64,000 nt of DNA from Pseudomonas sp. P5_109 (GTDB lineage Bacteria > Pseudomonadota > Gammaproteobacteria > Pseudomonadales > Pseudomonadaceae), in the NCBI RefSeq assembly GCF_034009455.1, contig NZ_CP125380.1:6553001-6617000 (forward strand), read 5' to 3'. Position numbers and translations under genes: made by a program. This document shows, in pieces, positions 45,195-55,749 of the stretch (its first letter is position 1; every line of letters starts with the position of its first letter). The notes below the pieces were generated by a model. The model was given only the letters and a program-made list of their open reading frames with translations, was not told the DNA's origin and made no database searches.

Positions 45195-45866
45195 CTACTG
45201 TACTTCTTCCAGTGCCTGGGCCAGGGGCACGTAAAACTCTTCGAACAAGGCGTTGACCGCATCGCGGGACTGATCCGTGACGAACCCCGCTTCCAGCACC
45301 AGAACCTGATAAACCCCGCGTTTAATGGCCTGTTCGCTCAAGTGACTGGAGTTCTCCCGCGTGGTGCACAGGAAGCGCACCCATGACGTGAGGATGATCC
45401 AGGCATTGAGGGTCAGGGATTCGATCTGCACCTTGTCCATTTTCAAAATGCCGGCGGCGACAAAACCTTCGTAGATCGCCCCACCCTGGATCAGGCAACG
45501 CTGGGAAAAGCGTCGATAGCGGTCGGCCAGCTCGGGGTCGCTATCGAGCAAATGTTCGAGATCGCGATGCAGAAACCGGTAGCGCCACATCGCCGACAGC
45601 AGCTCCTTGAGGTAGAAGCGTTTGTCTTCCACCGTGGCGGCACGGCCCTGGGGCGGGCGCAGGAAGCTGTCCACCAGGCTTTCGTACTCGCTGAACAAAA
45701 CGGCGATGATCGCCTGCTTGTTAGGGAAGTGGTAGTACAGGTTGCCCGGGGAAATTTCCATATGGGCAGCAATGTGGTTGGTACTGATGCTGCGCTCGCC
45801 CTGCTGGTTGAACAGCTCCAGGCTGTTCTGCACGATGCGCTCGCTGGTTTTGATCCGTGGGGCCAT
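45195..45866 (-). CDS. laoR: TetR family regulator, LaoR-like
   Basis: 223 residues. N-terminal TetR helix-turn-helix (ERIVQNSLELFNQQGERSISTNHIAAHMEISPGNLYYHFPNK), then a helical ligand domain. Divergent from an aldehyde dehydrogenase, a Tat-signal protein and a GMC oxidoreductase, exactly the arrangement of laoR-laoCBA in P. aeruginosa (PA0367-PA0364), where LaoR represses the operon and responds to lauroyl-CoA. Symbol inferred from synteny and family. Confidence 0.82.
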   Translation of the reverse strand: MAPRIKTSERIVQNSLELFNQQGERSISTNHIAAHMEISPGNLYYHFPNKQAIIAVLFSEYESLVDSFLRPPQGRAATVEDKRFYLKELLSAMWRYRFLHRDLEHLLDSDPELADRYRRFSQRCLIQGGAIYEGFVAAGILKMDKVQIESLTLNAWIILTSWVRFLCTTRENSSHLSEQAIKRGVYQVLVLEAGFVTDQSRDAVNALFEEFYVPLAQALEEVQ

Positions 45867-45910
45867 GGCTTGAGCTTTAATTCAGAGTGCGTTGACGGGC
45901 ATCTTAGATC

Positions 45911-45926
45911 TATCCGCGAGCGGATA
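45911..45926. promoter_or_regulatory. Palindrome, candidate LaoR operator 1
   Basis: tatccgcgagcggata has perfect 7-bp arms around a 2-nt centre, 45 nt upstream of the laoR start in the divergent spacer. A typical size and position for TetR autoregulation. Confidence 0.55.
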
Positions 45927-45951
45927 AAACAAAGCTGTTCCAGGATGTCAT

Positions 45952-45980
45952 TTGACTTTCTAGAGCATAGACTCTAAAAA
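45952..45980 (+). promoter_or_regulatory. Candidate laoCBA promoter with inverted repeat
   Basis: TTGACT (45952-45957), 17 nt, TAAAAA (45975-45980). Between the boxes lies TAGAG-CATAGA-CTCTA (45961-45976), extended to ttt...aaa on either side, a natural spot for a repressor to block RNA polymerase. Inferred by eye. Confidence 0.5.
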
Positions 45981-46011
45981 GTGCTTCATTACAATAAATC
46001 CGGAGCCGACC

Positions 46012-47442
46012 ATGACTGCTGAAATTTCCTACCTGCAGAACCTACAGCAGCCGCTGGAAGAGCTTCAGGCTCTGTTCGACGCCCAGCGTGCCGCGTACGC
46101 CGTCAACCCGATGCCACCCGCCGCGCAGCGTCAGCAATGGCTCAAGGCGCTGAAGGATTTATTGAACAATGAACGCCAGGCCCTGATCGATGCGATCAGC
46201 CAGGACTTCAGCCATCGCAGCGCCGATGAAACCCTGCTCGCCGAACTGATGCCCAGCCTGCACGGCATCCATTACGCCAGCAAACACCTCAAGGGCTGGA
46301 TGCGAGCCTCGCGACGCAAGGTTGGCGCCGCTTTCCAGCCCGCCTCTGCCAAAGTCGTTTACCAACCGCTGGGCGTGGTCGGGGTCATCGTGCCGTGGAA
46401 CTACCCGCTCTACCTGGCCATCGGTCCGCTGGTCGGCGCGCTGTCCGCAGGCAATCGGGTGATGCTCAAGCTCAGTGAGTCGACCCCCGCGACCGGTCTG
46501 CTGATGAAGCAACTGCTGGCGCGCATCTTCCCTGAAGACCTGGTTTGCGTGGTGCTGGGCGAGGCTGATATGGGCGTGGCCTTCTCGCGGCTGCCGTTCG
46601 ATCACCTGCTGTTCACTGGTGCCACCAGCATCGGCAAACACGTCATGCGCGCCGCCGCGGAAAACCTGACCCCGGTGACCCTGGAACTGGGCGGCAAGTC
46701 CCCGGCCATCGTTTCCCAGGATGTACCGCTCAAGGACGCCGCCGAGCGCATCGCCTTCGGCAAGACCCTGAACGCCGGCCAGACCTGCGTGGCCCCGGAT
46801 TATGTGCTGGTGCCGGAGGATCGCGTCGGTGGTTTCGTCGAGGCCTATCGCACCGCCGTCCGCAGTTTTTATCCGACACTCGCCGACAACCCGGACTACA
46901 CCGCGATCATCAATGAGCGCCAACTGGCGCGCCTCAACGGCTACGTCAGCGACGCCACCAGCAAGGGTGCGTTGCTGATGCCGCTGTTCGACCAGGGTCA
47001 AGGCCGCCGCATGAGCCATAGCCTGCTGCTCAATGTCACTGACGACATGACGGTGATGCAGGACGAGATCTTCGGGCCACTGCTGCCGATCGTGCCGTAC
47101 AAGGATCTGGATCAGGCGTTTGCCTACATCAACCAGCGCCCTCGCCCACTGGCGCTGTATTACTTCGGCTACGACAAGCGCGAACAACAGCGTGTGCTGC
47201 ACGAAACCCATTCCGGCGGTGTGTGCCTGAACGACACCCTGCTGCACGTTGCCCAGGACGACATGCCGTTCGGCGGCATCGGTGCCTCGGGCATGGGTCA
47301 TTACCATGGCCATGAAGGCTTCCTGACCTTCAGCAAGGCCAAGGGCGTGCTGATCAAACAGCGGTTCAACGCGGCGAAACTGATCTACCCGCCGTACGGC
47401 AAGTCGATTCAAAAGCTGATCCAGAAGCTGTTCATCCGCTAA
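46012..47442 (+). CDS. laoC: Aldehyde dehydrogenase, LaoC-like
   Basis: 476 residues of the NAD(P)-dependent ALDH superfamily (coniferyl aldehyde dehydrogenase-like). Nucleotide site FTGATSIGKHVM, general base Glu in LELGGKSP, catalytic Cys in NAGQTCVAPDY. The C-terminal basic/hydrophobic tail (YGKSIQKLIQKLFIR) suggests membrane association. In P. aeruginosa LaoC oxidises the long-chain aldehydes produced by LaoA. First gene of the operon. Annotation tools may call it calB; the neighbourhood favours lao. Confidence 0.85.
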   Translation: MTAEISYLQNLQQPLEELQALFDAQRAAYAVNPMPPAAQRQQWLKALKDLLNNERQALIDAISQDFSHRSADETLLAELMPSLHGIHYASKHLKGWMRASRRKVGAAFQPASAKVVYQPLGVVGVIVPWNYPLYLAIGPLVGALSAGNRVMLKLSESTPATGLLMKQLLARIFPEDLVCVVLGEADMGVAFSRLPFDHLLFTGATSIGKHVMRAAAENLTPVTLELGGKSPAIVSQDVPLKDAAERIAFGKTLNAGQTCVAPDYVLVPEDRVGGFVEAYRTAVRSFYPTLADNPDYTAIINERQLARLNGYVSDATSKGALLMPLFDQGQGRRMSHSLLLNVTDDMTVMQDEIFGPLLPIVPYKDLDQAFAYINQRPRPLALYYFGYDKREQQRVLHETHSGGVCLNDTLLHVAQDDMPFGGIGASGMGHYHGHEGFLTFSKAKGVLIKQRFNAAKLIYPPYGKSIQKLIQKLFIR

Positions 47443-47470
47443 CAATCATCACAGTCGGGTAATAACAACA

Positions 47471-48016
47471 ATGACCCCCAGCCTGTCCGATACACCCGCG
47501 CTGTCACGGCGCGGGCTGCTTAAATTCAGCCTCGGTGCCACAGCTTTCCTCGCTACCGCCGGGCTCGGAGCCAGCCTCAGCGGTTGTTCGCCGAGTGCGC
47601 CAGCCAGTGGTTTCGTCACGCTGCGCAGCGGCGATCTGCCGTTTTTACGGGCGTTGATTCCGGTCATGCTCGAGGGTGCGGCGCCCTCCGAACGGAGGCC
47701 CGAGGCGGTCGAAGGCACACTGAAAAGCCTGGATTACAACCTCGCCCATCTGTCGCCGCAAATGCTCAAGCTGACCCAACAACTGTTCGATGTGCTGGGC
47801 ATGGCCGTGACTCGCGGACCGCTGACCGGGATCTGGGGCAGTTGGGAAAACGCCAGCGCCGACGATATTCGGCGCTTTCTCGATCGCTGGGAAAACAGCT
47901 CGTTGAGCCTGTTGCGCATGGGCCACAGTTCATTGCTGCAACTGGTGATGATGGCCTGGTACGGACGCAAGGAATCGTGGGCGCATTGTGGGTATCCCGG
48001 GCCGCCTACCGTTTGA
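47471..48016 (+). CDS. laoB: Tat-signal lipoprotein-like small subunit, LaoB-like
   Basis: 181 residues. N-terminal twin-arginine motif SRRGLLKFS, hydrophobic stretch, then LSGC, which could be a lipobox. The rest resembles the small subunit of membrane-bound GMC-type dehydrogenases (gluconate dehydrogenase subunit 3-like). Needed with LaoA for alcohol oxidation in P. aeruginosa. It lies 28 nt after laoC; a 62-bp C-type REP pair follows. Confidence 0.82.
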   Translation: MTPSLSDTPALSRRGLLKFSLGATAFLATAGLGASLSGCSPSAPASGFVTLRSGDLPFLRALIPVMLEGAAPSERRPEAVEGTLKSLDYNLAHLSPQMLKLTQQLFDVLGMAVTRGPLTGIWGSWENASADDIRRFLDRWENSSLSLLRMGHSSLLQLVMMAWYGRKESWAHCGYPGPPTV

Positions 48017-48031
48017 TACCGAGTCGACGCC

Positions 48032-48093
48032 TTCGCGAGCAAGCCCGCTCCCACATTGACCGCATGACCCTGTGGAGCGGGCTTGCTCGCGAA
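48032..48093. repeat. C-type REP pair, outward, inside lao operon
   Basis: ttcgcgagcaagcccgctcc followed by tgtggagcgggcttgctcgc; the second arm has lost one G. Span 62 bp, between laoB and laoA. Confidence 0.88.
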
Positions 48094-48146
48094 GGCGTCG
48101 GTCGCATCACCACAGAACCTAACCATAATAAAAAGAGAACCCGAAG

Positions 48147-49742
48147 ATGCCCGTACCCGATCCGTTCCGCGAAGGCATGGCCCGAGGCTGGAAAACCTAC
48201 AACGGCTCGCAACTGACCCAGGACCTGACACTCGAAGCGGACGTGGCGATCATCGGCAGCGGTGCCGGCGGCGGCACCACCGCTGAAATCCTCAGCGCGG
48301 CCGGCTACAAGGTGCTGCTGATCGAGGAAGGCCCGCTCAAGACCAGCAGCGACTTCAAGATGCTCGAAGACCAGGCCTACGCCAGCCTTTACCAGGAAGG
48401 CATCGGCCGCATGAGCAAGGACGGCGCGATCACCATCCTGCAAGGCCGGGCGGTGGGCGGCACCACGCTGATCAACTGGACCTCCAGTTTCCGCACGCCG
48501 GAGCCGACCCTGGAACACTGGGCCAAAGAACACAACGTCAAGGGTCACAGCCCGACGGACATGGCGCCGTGGTTCGAAAAAATGGAGCAGCGCCTGGGCG
48601 TCGCGCCGTGGATGGTGCCGCCCAACGCCAACAATGACGTGATCCGCAAGGGCTGCGAAGCACTGAATTACTCATGGCACGTCATCCCGCGCAACGTACG
48701 CGGCTGCTGGAACCTCGGCTACTGCGGCATGGGCTGCCCGACCAACGCCAAGCAATCGATGATGGTCACCACCATTCCAGCTACCCTGGAAAAAGGCGGT
48801 GAGCTGCTTTATCTGGCCCGCGCCGAAAAACTCACGATCAGCGGCGACAAGGTCACCGGTCTGCAATGTTCGGCGATGGATGAGCGCTGCGTCGCACCGA
48901 CCGGGCGCACCATCACGGTCAAGGCACGGCATTTCGTGCTGGCCGGTGGCGGTATCAACAGCCCGGCCTTGTTGATGCGCTCCAGTGCGCCTGACCCACA
49001 CAAGCGCCTGGGAAAACGTACGTTCCTGCACCCGGTGAACATGTCCGCCGCGTTGTTCGACGAAGTGGTCAACCCGTTCTACGGCGCGCCGCAGTCGATC
49101 TATTCGGACCATTTCCAATGGCAGGACGGCACCACGGGCAAGATGTCTTTCAAACTGGAAGTCCCGCCCCTGCACCCGGCGCTGGCCACGACATTGCTGG
49201 GTGGTTTCGGCCAGGAAAACTCGCAGCACATGGCCAATCTGCCGCATACCCACGCCATGCTCGCGTTGCTGCGCGATGGTTTTCACCCGGACAGCCCCGG
49301 TGGCAGCGTCGAATTGCGCAGCGATGACACGCCAGTGCTGGATTACCAACTATCACAGTACGCCTGGGATGGATTGCGCCGGGCGTTCCACACCATGGCC
49401 GAGATCCAGTTTGCCGGTGGCGCCAGGGCTGTCATGCCAATGCACGCCGACGCCCGCTACGTGAAGACCCTAGCCGAAGCCCGCACGCTGATCGACGGCC
49501 TGAGCCTGGAGTTGTATCGCACACGCCTGGGCAGTGCCCATGTGATGGGCGGTTGCGCCATGGGTGAAGACCCGGTGAACGCCGTGACCGACAGCCTCGG
49601 CCGGCATCATCAACTGGGCAATCTGTCGATCCACGACGGTTCGCTGTTCCCCACCAGCATTGGCGCCAATCCGCAGCTGTCGGTCTATGGACTGACGGCG
49701 CAACTGGCGACATCCCTGGCCGAACGTTTAAAAAAACCATGA
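48147..49742 (+). CDS. laoA: GMC family alcohol oxidoreductase, LaoA-like
   Basis: 531 residues. FAD-binding motif AIIGSGAGGGTTAEIL, then RAVGGTTLINWTSSFR and C-terminal GMC segments GGCAMGEDPV and NPQLSVYGLTAQLA. P. aeruginosa LaoA oxidises long-chain alcohols (from alkyl sulfate surfactants) to aldehydes. A Cys-rich stretch around residues 190-200 (RGCWNLGYCGMGCPTNAK) is typical of this GMC branch. No signal peptide of its own, so export would have to ride on the Tat signal of LaoB. Confidence 0.85.
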   Translation: MPVPDPFREGMARGWKTYNGSQLTQDLTLEADVAIIGSGAGGGTTAEILSAAGYKVLLIEEGPLKTSSDFKMLEDQAYASLYQEGIGRMSKDGAITILQGRAVGGTTLINWTSSFRTPEPTLEHWAKEHNVKGHSPTDMAPWFEKMEQRLGVAPWMVPPNANNDVIRKGCEALNYSWHVIPRNVRGCWNLGYCGMGCPTNAKQSMMVTTIPATLEKGGELLYLARAEKLTISGDKVTGLQCSAMDERCVAPTGRTITVKARHFVLAGGGINSPALLMRSSAPDPHKRLGKRTFLHPVNMSAALFDEVVNPFYGAPQSIYSDHFQWQDGTTGKMSFKLEVPPLHPALATTLLGGFGQENSQHMANLPHTHAMLALLRDGFHPDSPGGSVELRSDDTPVLDYQLSQYAWDGLRRAFHTMAEIQFAGGARAVMPMHADARYVKTLAEARTLIDGLSLELYRTRLGSAHVMGGCAMGEDPVNAVTDSLGRHHQLGNLSIHDGSLFPTSIGANPQLSVYGLTAQLATSLAERLKKP

Positions 49743-49770
49743 AAATGACGATAATTCCCATCGTCTATAG

Positions 49771-50337
<567 letters not shown>

Positions 50338-50348
50338 TCCCCGCAAAC

Positions 50349-50795
<447 letters not shown>

Positions 50796-50820
50796 GGCAT
50801 CCGGCGCCTGTCAGGCCACC

Positions 50821-50886
50821 TTCGCGAGCAAGCCCGCTCCCACAGGGGAAATGCATTCCAAATGTGGGAGCGGGCTTGCTCGCGAA
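50821..50886. repeat. C-type REP pair, outward (66 bp)
   Basis: ttcgcgagcaagcccgctcc then gggagcgggcttgctcgcgaa, between fdx and convergent mutM. Confidence 0.9.
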
Positions 50887-50921
50887 GGCGTCATCAGCCT
50901 CACTGAAAATCTAACTGACTT

Positions 50922-51734
50922 TCAGCTCTGACAGCGCGGACAAAACACACTCGCACGCTGCCCAAGCTTCACTTCCCGCAGCCCCGTGCCACAGACCTTG
51001 CAGTGTTCACCGCCACGGCCGTACACGAACAGTTCCTGCTGGAAGTAGCCAGGCTGACCGTCACCACCGATAAAGTCCCGCAACGTGGTACCGCCGCGCT
51101 CGATGGCGGCTGCCAGAATGCGCTTGATTTCGATGGCCAGCTTCAAGTAACGCGCCCGGGAAATGCTCCCGGCTTCGCGGCGCGGGTCGATCCCCGCGGC
51201 GAACAACGCTTCAGTCGCGTAGATATTGCCAACGCCAACCACCACCGCGTTATCCATGATGAACGGCTTGACCGCCATCGAACGGCCACGGGACTGCTGG
51301 AACAGACGCTCGCCGTCGAACAGGTCGGTCAGCGGCTCCGGCCCCAGGCGGATCAGCAACTCGTGATTGAGCGGATCCAGACTCCAGAGCATTGCGCCAA
51401 AGCGCCGCGGGTCGGTGTAACGCAGGGCCAGGCCCGACTCCAGCTCGATGTCCACGTGCTCATGCTTGGCCGCCGGCAACCCGGCTTCCACCAGGCGCAA
51501 GTTGCCTGACATGCCCAAGTGGCTGATCAAGGTACCGACTTCGGCGTTGATCAGGAGGTACTTGGCCCGCCGCTCCACCAACACGATGCGTTGCCCGGAC
51601 AGGCGCACATCGAGGTCTTCGGGAATTGGCCAGCGCAAGCGCCGATCACGCACGATCACCCGGCTGACGCGCTGGCCTTCCAGGTACGGCGCGATACCGC
51701 GACGGGTGGTTTCGACTTCTGGCAATTCAGGCAT
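50922..51734 (-). CDS. mutM: Formamidopyrimidine-DNA glycosylase
   Basis: 270 residues. Starts with the catalytic N-terminus [13 protein letters not shown] (Pro2 Schiff base, Glu3). The helix-two-turn-helix domain follows, then a C-terminal zinc finger with four Cys (HCKVCGTG ... FCPRC). Excises 8-oxoguanine and related lesions. The open frame extends 34 codons upstream, but the mature N-terminal proline fixes the start at 51734. Downstream of the HDOD gene on the same strand, 31 nt apart. Confidence 0.96.
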   Translation of the reverse strand: MPELPEVETTRRGIAPYLEGQRVSRVIVRDRRLRWPIPEDLDVRLSGQRIVLVERRAKYLLINAEVGTLISHLGMSGNLRLVEAGLPAAKHEHVDIELESGLALRYTDPRRFGAMLWSLDPLNHELLIRLGPEPLTDLFDGERLFQQSRGRSMAVKPFIMDNAVVVGVGNIYATEALFAAGIDPRREAGSISRARYLKLAIEIKRILAAAIERGGTTLRDFIGGDGQPGYFQQELFVYGRGGEHCKVCGTGLREVKLGQRASVFCPRCQS

Positions 51735-51765
51735 GGTGCTCTCTTGAAAGAAGAAAGCCCGGTAC

Positions 51766-52635
51766 TCAGCGATGAGTACCGAGGTCGCGAATCGTCTGCT
51801 TGAGGGTCTCGAAGTCGTAGTCCGAGAGGCCGACATAATCGAGCACCAGCGGCGCGATGCTGTTCCACTCGTGATCTTCGGTCTGATTGCCCAGCACCCG
51901 GTACGACGCGCAAATGTGCTCGGCCATCTTCAGGATCGCCAGCAGGTTCTTCAACGAACTGTTGCGCGAAGATTCATCGCTGAAAATCGCCAACGCATTG
52001 TGGTGATTGGCGATCGCCGCGCTCACGTGTTCCGGCAGGCGCCACGACTTGGCCGTGTAATAGCCAACCACCGAATGATTGGTATTGAACACCTGATTTT
52101 CCGTATCCACCACCCGGCATTCGGCACTGGCATTGGCATAGGCCTGCTCCAGAACGCCCATGTAGTTGGGGAAACGCTGGAGCATCAAGGGCACGCCGCA
52201 GTCGTGGAACAGGCCCAGGGCATAGGCTTCGTCGCCATTTTCAATGCCAATGCGCTTGGCCAGGGTCAGGCAGGTCATGGCCACGTCCTGAGCGGTGTCC
52301 CAGAAACGGTTCAGGGTGACAATGGTGTCGTCATTCATTTCGCCCTTGATCGACTGCGCGTTGATCAGGTTGATGACCGAGCGGCTGCCCAGCAGATTCA
52401 CCGCGCGCTGGATCGAGGCAATCTTGTTGCTCAGCCCGTAATACGGCGAATTGACGATCTTCAACAGGGAACCGGAAAGCCCCGGATCCTGGGAGATCAG
52501 CTTGGCGATGACTTCCAGATCCGGGTCGGGCATGTACTGCTCCATCTGCAAATCCACCATGATTTGCGGCTGGGCCGGTACGCTGATGCCCTGCAGGGCT
52601 TGTTGGATCTGTTCGGAAGTCAGCTCTTGGGACAT
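51766..52635 (-). CDS. HDOD domain protein
   Basis: 289 residues made almost entirely of an HDOD domain (a divergent HD output domain), with segments [31 protein letters not shown] and [18 protein letters not shown] proteins are found in signalling and stress regulation; no catalytic activity is established for most. Equivalent in position to P. aeruginosa PA0356, next to mutM. Role unknown. Confidence 0.88.
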   Translation of the reverse strand: MSQELTSEQIQQALQGISVPAQPQIMVDLQMEQYMPDPDLEVIAKLISQDPGLSGSLLKIVNSPYYGLSNKIASIQRAVNLLGSRSVINLINAQSIKGEMNDDTIVTLNRFWDTAQDVAMTCLTLAKRIGIENGDEAYALGLFHDCGVPLMLQRFPNYMGVLEQAYANASAECRVVDTENQVFNTNHSVVGYYTAKSWRLPEHVSAAIANHHNALAIFSDESSRNSSLKNLLAILKMAEHICASYRVLGNQTEDHEWNSIAPLVLDYVGLSDYDFETLKQTIRDLGTHR

Positions 52636-52714
52636 TTGTGCACACTCTGGGTCAGACGGCGATTCTAACCTTTATGAAGTTGGATCCGACATACCAAATC
52701 GCATGACAAGTCTC

Positions 52715-52847
52715 TGTGGCGAGGGGGCTTGCCCCCGTTGGGCCGCGAAGCGGTCCTGAAATCTGCACCTGCGGTTTGTCAGGCAGACTCCATTCGTCTG
52801 CTTGACGGCCGCTTCGCGACCGAACGGGGGCAAGCCCCCTCGCCACA
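52715..52847. repeat. D-type REPIN (long form, 133 bp)
   Basis: Outer arms tgtggcgagggggcttgccc and its complement ending cgccaca, in the divergent spacer between the HDOD gene and rlmI. Near-identical in size to the copy at 19705. Confidence 0.9.
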
Positions 52848-52914
52848 TGTCCACCATTGAACCGGCGTACGCTTCAACACGCTATACTCCCGCTCTTTTT
52901 TCCGGAGCGACGAC

Positions 52915-54111
52915 ATGTCCCTGCCTAGCCTGCGCCTCAAAGCCAACGCCGACCGTCGTCTGCGCAACGGTCACTTGTGGGTCTACAGCAACGAAATCGA
53001 TGTAGCCGCTACGCCTTTGCACGGTTTCAAGGCCGGCGACCAGGCGATCCTCGAAGCCGCCGGCGGCAAGCCGCTGGGCATCGTCGCCATGAGCCCGAAC
53101 AACCTGATCTGCGCCCGTGTGCTGTCGCGCGACATCAAGCTGCCGCTGGACAAGTCGCTACTGGTACACCGCCTGAACGTGGCCCTGTCCCTGCGCGATC
53201 GCCTGTTCGACAAGCCGTTCTATCGCCTGGTCTACGGCGATTCCGACCTGCTGCCAGGCCTGGTGGTTGACCGTTTCGGCGACATCCTGGTGGTGCAGAT
53301 CGCCTCGGCGACCATGGAAGCCCACAAGGACGACGTGATCGCGGCGCTGACCCAAGTGCTCAAGCCAAGCGGCATCCTGTTCAAGAACGACTCCGCCGCC
53401 CGTGATGCCGAAGGCCTCACCCGCTACGTCGAAACCGTGTTCGGCCTGGTGCCAGAGTGGGTTGCTCTCGAAGAGAACGGCGTGAAATTCGAAGCCCCGG
53501 TCATCCAGGGCCAGAAAACCGGCTGGTTCTATGACCACCGCATGAACCGTGCCCGCCTGGCACCGTATGCCAAAGGCAAACGCGTACTGGACCTGTACAG
53601 CTACATCGGCGGCTGGGGCGTACAAGCCGCTGCATTCGGCGCCAGCGAAGTGTTCTGCGTCGACGCCTCGGCCTTCGCCCTCGACGGCGTCGAGCGCAAC
53701 GCCGCGCTGAACGGCTTCGCCGAAAAAATGACCTGCATCGAAGGCGACGTGTTCGAAGCCCTCAAAGAACTGAAAGCCAGCGAAGAACGCTTCGACGTAA
53801 TCGTGGCCGACCCGCCGGCGTTCATCAAACGCAAGAAAGACATGAAAAACGGCGAAGGCGCCTACCGCCGCCTGAACGAGCAAGCCATGCGCCTGCTCAC
53901 CAAGGACGGCATCCTGGTCAGCGCCTCCTGCTCGATGCACCTGCCGGAAGACGACCTGCAAAACATCCTGCTGACCAGCGCCCGCCACCTGGACCGCAAT
54001 ATCCAGATGCTCGAGCGCGGCGGCCAGGGTCCGGATCACCCGGTTCACCCTGCTATCGCTGAAACCCGTTACATCAAGAGCATCACCTGCCGGTTGCTGC
54101 CAAACAGCTAA
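52915..54111 (+). CDS. rlmI: 23S rRNA (cytosine-1962-C5)-methyltransferase
   Basis: 398 residues. An N-terminal PUA domain (LRLKANADRRLRNGHLWVYSNEI), then a Rossmann methyltransferase domain with VLDLYSYIGGWGVQAAAFGA, catalytic DPPAFIKRKK and SASCSMHLPED. Forms m5C1962 in 23S rRNA. Single gene preceded by a D-type REPIN. Confidence 0.94.
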   Translation: MSLPSLRLKANADRRLRNGHLWVYSNEIDVAATPLHGFKAGDQAILEAAGGKPLGIVAMSPNNLICARVLSRDIKLPLDKSLLVHRLNVALSLRDRLFDKPFYRLVYGDSDLLPGLVVDRFGDILVVQIASATMEAHKDDVIAALTQVLKPSGILFKNDSAARDAEGLTRYVETVFGLVPEWVALEENGVKFEAPVIQGQKTGWFYDHRMNRARLAPYAKGKRVLDLYSYIGGWGVQAAAFGASEVFCVDASAFALDGVERNAALNGFAEKMTCIEGDVFEALKELKASEERFDVIVADPPAFIKRKKDMKNGEGAYRRLNEQAMRLLTKDGILVSASCSMHLPEDDLQNILLTSARHLDRNIQMLERGGQGPDHPVHPAIAETRYIKSITCRLLPNS

Positions 54112-54122
54112 AGCCCTACCCC

Positions 54123-54235
54123 TGTAGGAGCGAGCTTGCTCGCGATGGACGTCAACGATAACGCTGGCAACCTGACGCCCCACGGCGCTCTCAGGCTCAT
54201 CGCGAGCAATCGAGCGTCGACCGGCTGCTCCTACA
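54123..54235. repeat. A-type REPIN with disrupted right arm
   Basis: The left arm is perfect A type. The right arm starts gcgagcaa but then diverges (tcgagcgtcgaccggctg) before ctcctaca, making the unit 113 bp rather than 100. A 13-nt gain in the arm has broken the palindrome. Confidence 0.85.
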
Positions 54236-54319
54236 GAGGCTCCCGGCATCAAAACAGGAAGCCTCCTACAGCGCTTCTGATTGAATTGCCTGCGTCCCAG
54301 ACTAGTATCGGTTTCTGGT

Positions 54320-54339
54320 TTCAAGCATGAACGCTTGAA
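54320..54339. promoter_or_regulatory. Inverted repeat before efflux gene
   Basis: TTCAAGC-ATGAAC-GCTTGAA: perfect 7-bp arms, 6-nt spacer, ending 20 nt before the MFS start. Candidate repressor operator or 5' UTR hairpin. Confidence 0.5.
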
Positions 54340-54359
54340 CACTCCGGAAAACAAAAACA

Positions 54360-55556
54360 ATGTCTGAGTCCTCTTACCCAGCTCTAAGTGGCGACCTGAA
54401 ACGCCAACGGGCCTCCCGCTTTATCCTGATTACCAATATTTCGTTAATCAGTTTTTTCCCGCTGAATATCCTCCTGCCTTCTTTTCCTGCCCTGGCCGCG
54501 AAGTTCAACACTTCAACTGCAGAAATCGCCCTATCCACCAGCCTGTTCACGCTGGTTTTTGCGATTTCTCAATTAGTAACCGGCCCACTCTCAGATAAGT
54601 GGGGGCGCAAGGAAGTTCTTCTTGGTTGCATCGTTGTTTCTACGCTCGGCTCAATAGGGTGCGCGCTGGCTACGGACTATCTGGGCTTCCTGCTATTTCG
54701 CATCATGCAGGCAATCGGGTGTGGTTTTTTTGTGCTGGGTCACGCATTGGTGGAAGACTTGTTCGAAGAACAGGATCGGGCCCGGGTGCGCATTTATTAC
54801 ATGACGCTGAGCGGTTCCTTTGTTGCACTGTCACCGCTACTGGGATCATGGTTGCAAACCACGTTTGACTGGCAGGGAAGTTTTTATGGTTTTGCGCTCA
54901 TGGCGCTTGGCATGTTTATCCATGCCCAAGTGATACTACCCTCCAAAGCAGTCAACCATCAAAGAACACCCGTTTCCGTTCTACGCACGCTGAAATCCAT
55001 TGTTGGAAATCGAGACTTCATCCGGTACTGGTGGATAGCCGCGTTAGTGTTCGCTTGCTATTTCGCGTTGATCAGCGTGACACCGCTGATCTTCATGGAT
55101 GAGTTGAAACTGTCCGAGTACCAGTACGCTTGGGTACTTATGGTGTATGGGGTCGCCTATTTCCTGGGCGGAGTCGTTGCCAGCACTGTGCAGAAACATA
55201 TTTCCCTCTCTCTGCAAATCAACATCGGCCTCGGTTTACTGGGTGCCGCTGGCGTATTGTTGGCGTTGATCATCCGTTATGAGGCGATGACAACCATCAC
55301 CTTGCTCATACCGATGCTGATCAGTGCTCTGGCAGTCACCCTGGTTCGCCCTGCCGCCATTTCCGCAGCCATGTTGCTGTTCTCAAGCAGTGCCGGAACG
55401 GCAGCATCCGCAGGCAACAGCATCATGTTCATCACCGCGGCCGTCAGCAGCGCCGCCCTCGCACAAGCCGGGGACAATTTGCTGATCGCCATTGCCGTCA
55501 GCTACATCGTATTCAGTCTTTGGGGTTTGCTGACGAACACCAGGATCGGGCGCTGA
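54360..55556 (+). CDS. MFS drug efflux transporter, Bcr/CflA type
   Basis: 398 residues with about 12 helices. The MFS motif A GPLSDKWGRKEV follows helix 2, and the N-terminal half matches drug/proton antiporters of the Bcr/CflA (DHA1) family. Substrate cannot be read from sequence. The DNA is visibly more AT-rich than its neighbours, especially in the first 400 bases. It has no counterpart in the otherwise syntenic P. aeruginosa region and lies next to a RAYT gene, so transfer into this spot is likely. Confidence 0.85.
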   Translation: MSESSYPALSGDLKRQRASRFILITNISLISFFPLNILLPSFPALAAKFNTSTAEIALSTSLFTLVFAISQLVTGPLSDKWGRKEVLLGCIVVSTLGSIGCALATDYLGFLLFRIMQAIGCGFFVLGHALVEDLFEEQDRARVRIYYMTLSGSFVALSPLLGSWLQTTFDWQGSFYGFALMALGMFIHAQVILPSKAVNHQRTPVSVLRTLKSIVGNRDFIRYWWIAALVFACYFALISVTPLIFMDELKLSEYQYAWVLMVYGVAYFLGGVVASTVQKHISLSLQINIGLGLLGAAGVLLALIIRYEAMTTITLLIPMLISALAVTLVRPAAISAAMLLFSSSAGTAASAGNSIMFITAAVSSAALAQAGDNLLIAIAVSYIVFSLWGLLTNTRIGR

Positions 55557-55558
55557 CT

Positions 55559-55658
55559 TGTAGGAGCGAGCTTGCTCGCGAAAAACGTCAACAATGACGC
55601 AGCGCTTCTGGTAACCAGCGTTGTCTGTAGGTTCATCGCGAGCAAGCTCGCTCCTACA
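55559..55658. repeat. A-type REPIN, left flank of RAYT
   Basis: Standard 100-bp A unit starting 3 nt after the MFS stop and ending 91 nt before the RAYT start. Confidence 0.93.
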
Positions 55659-55749
55659 GATATAAGACACATCTGGAACTACTGTCGGACCGACAGGCTC
55701 CCCTTCCTCACCTACCGTTTCTCTTCCAATCGCAGAAGAGGACCAAGGA

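Noticed and set aside
47443..47470. Separate promoter for laoB
   Set aside because: The 28-nt gap after laoC has room only for a ribosome site; operon expression is simpler.
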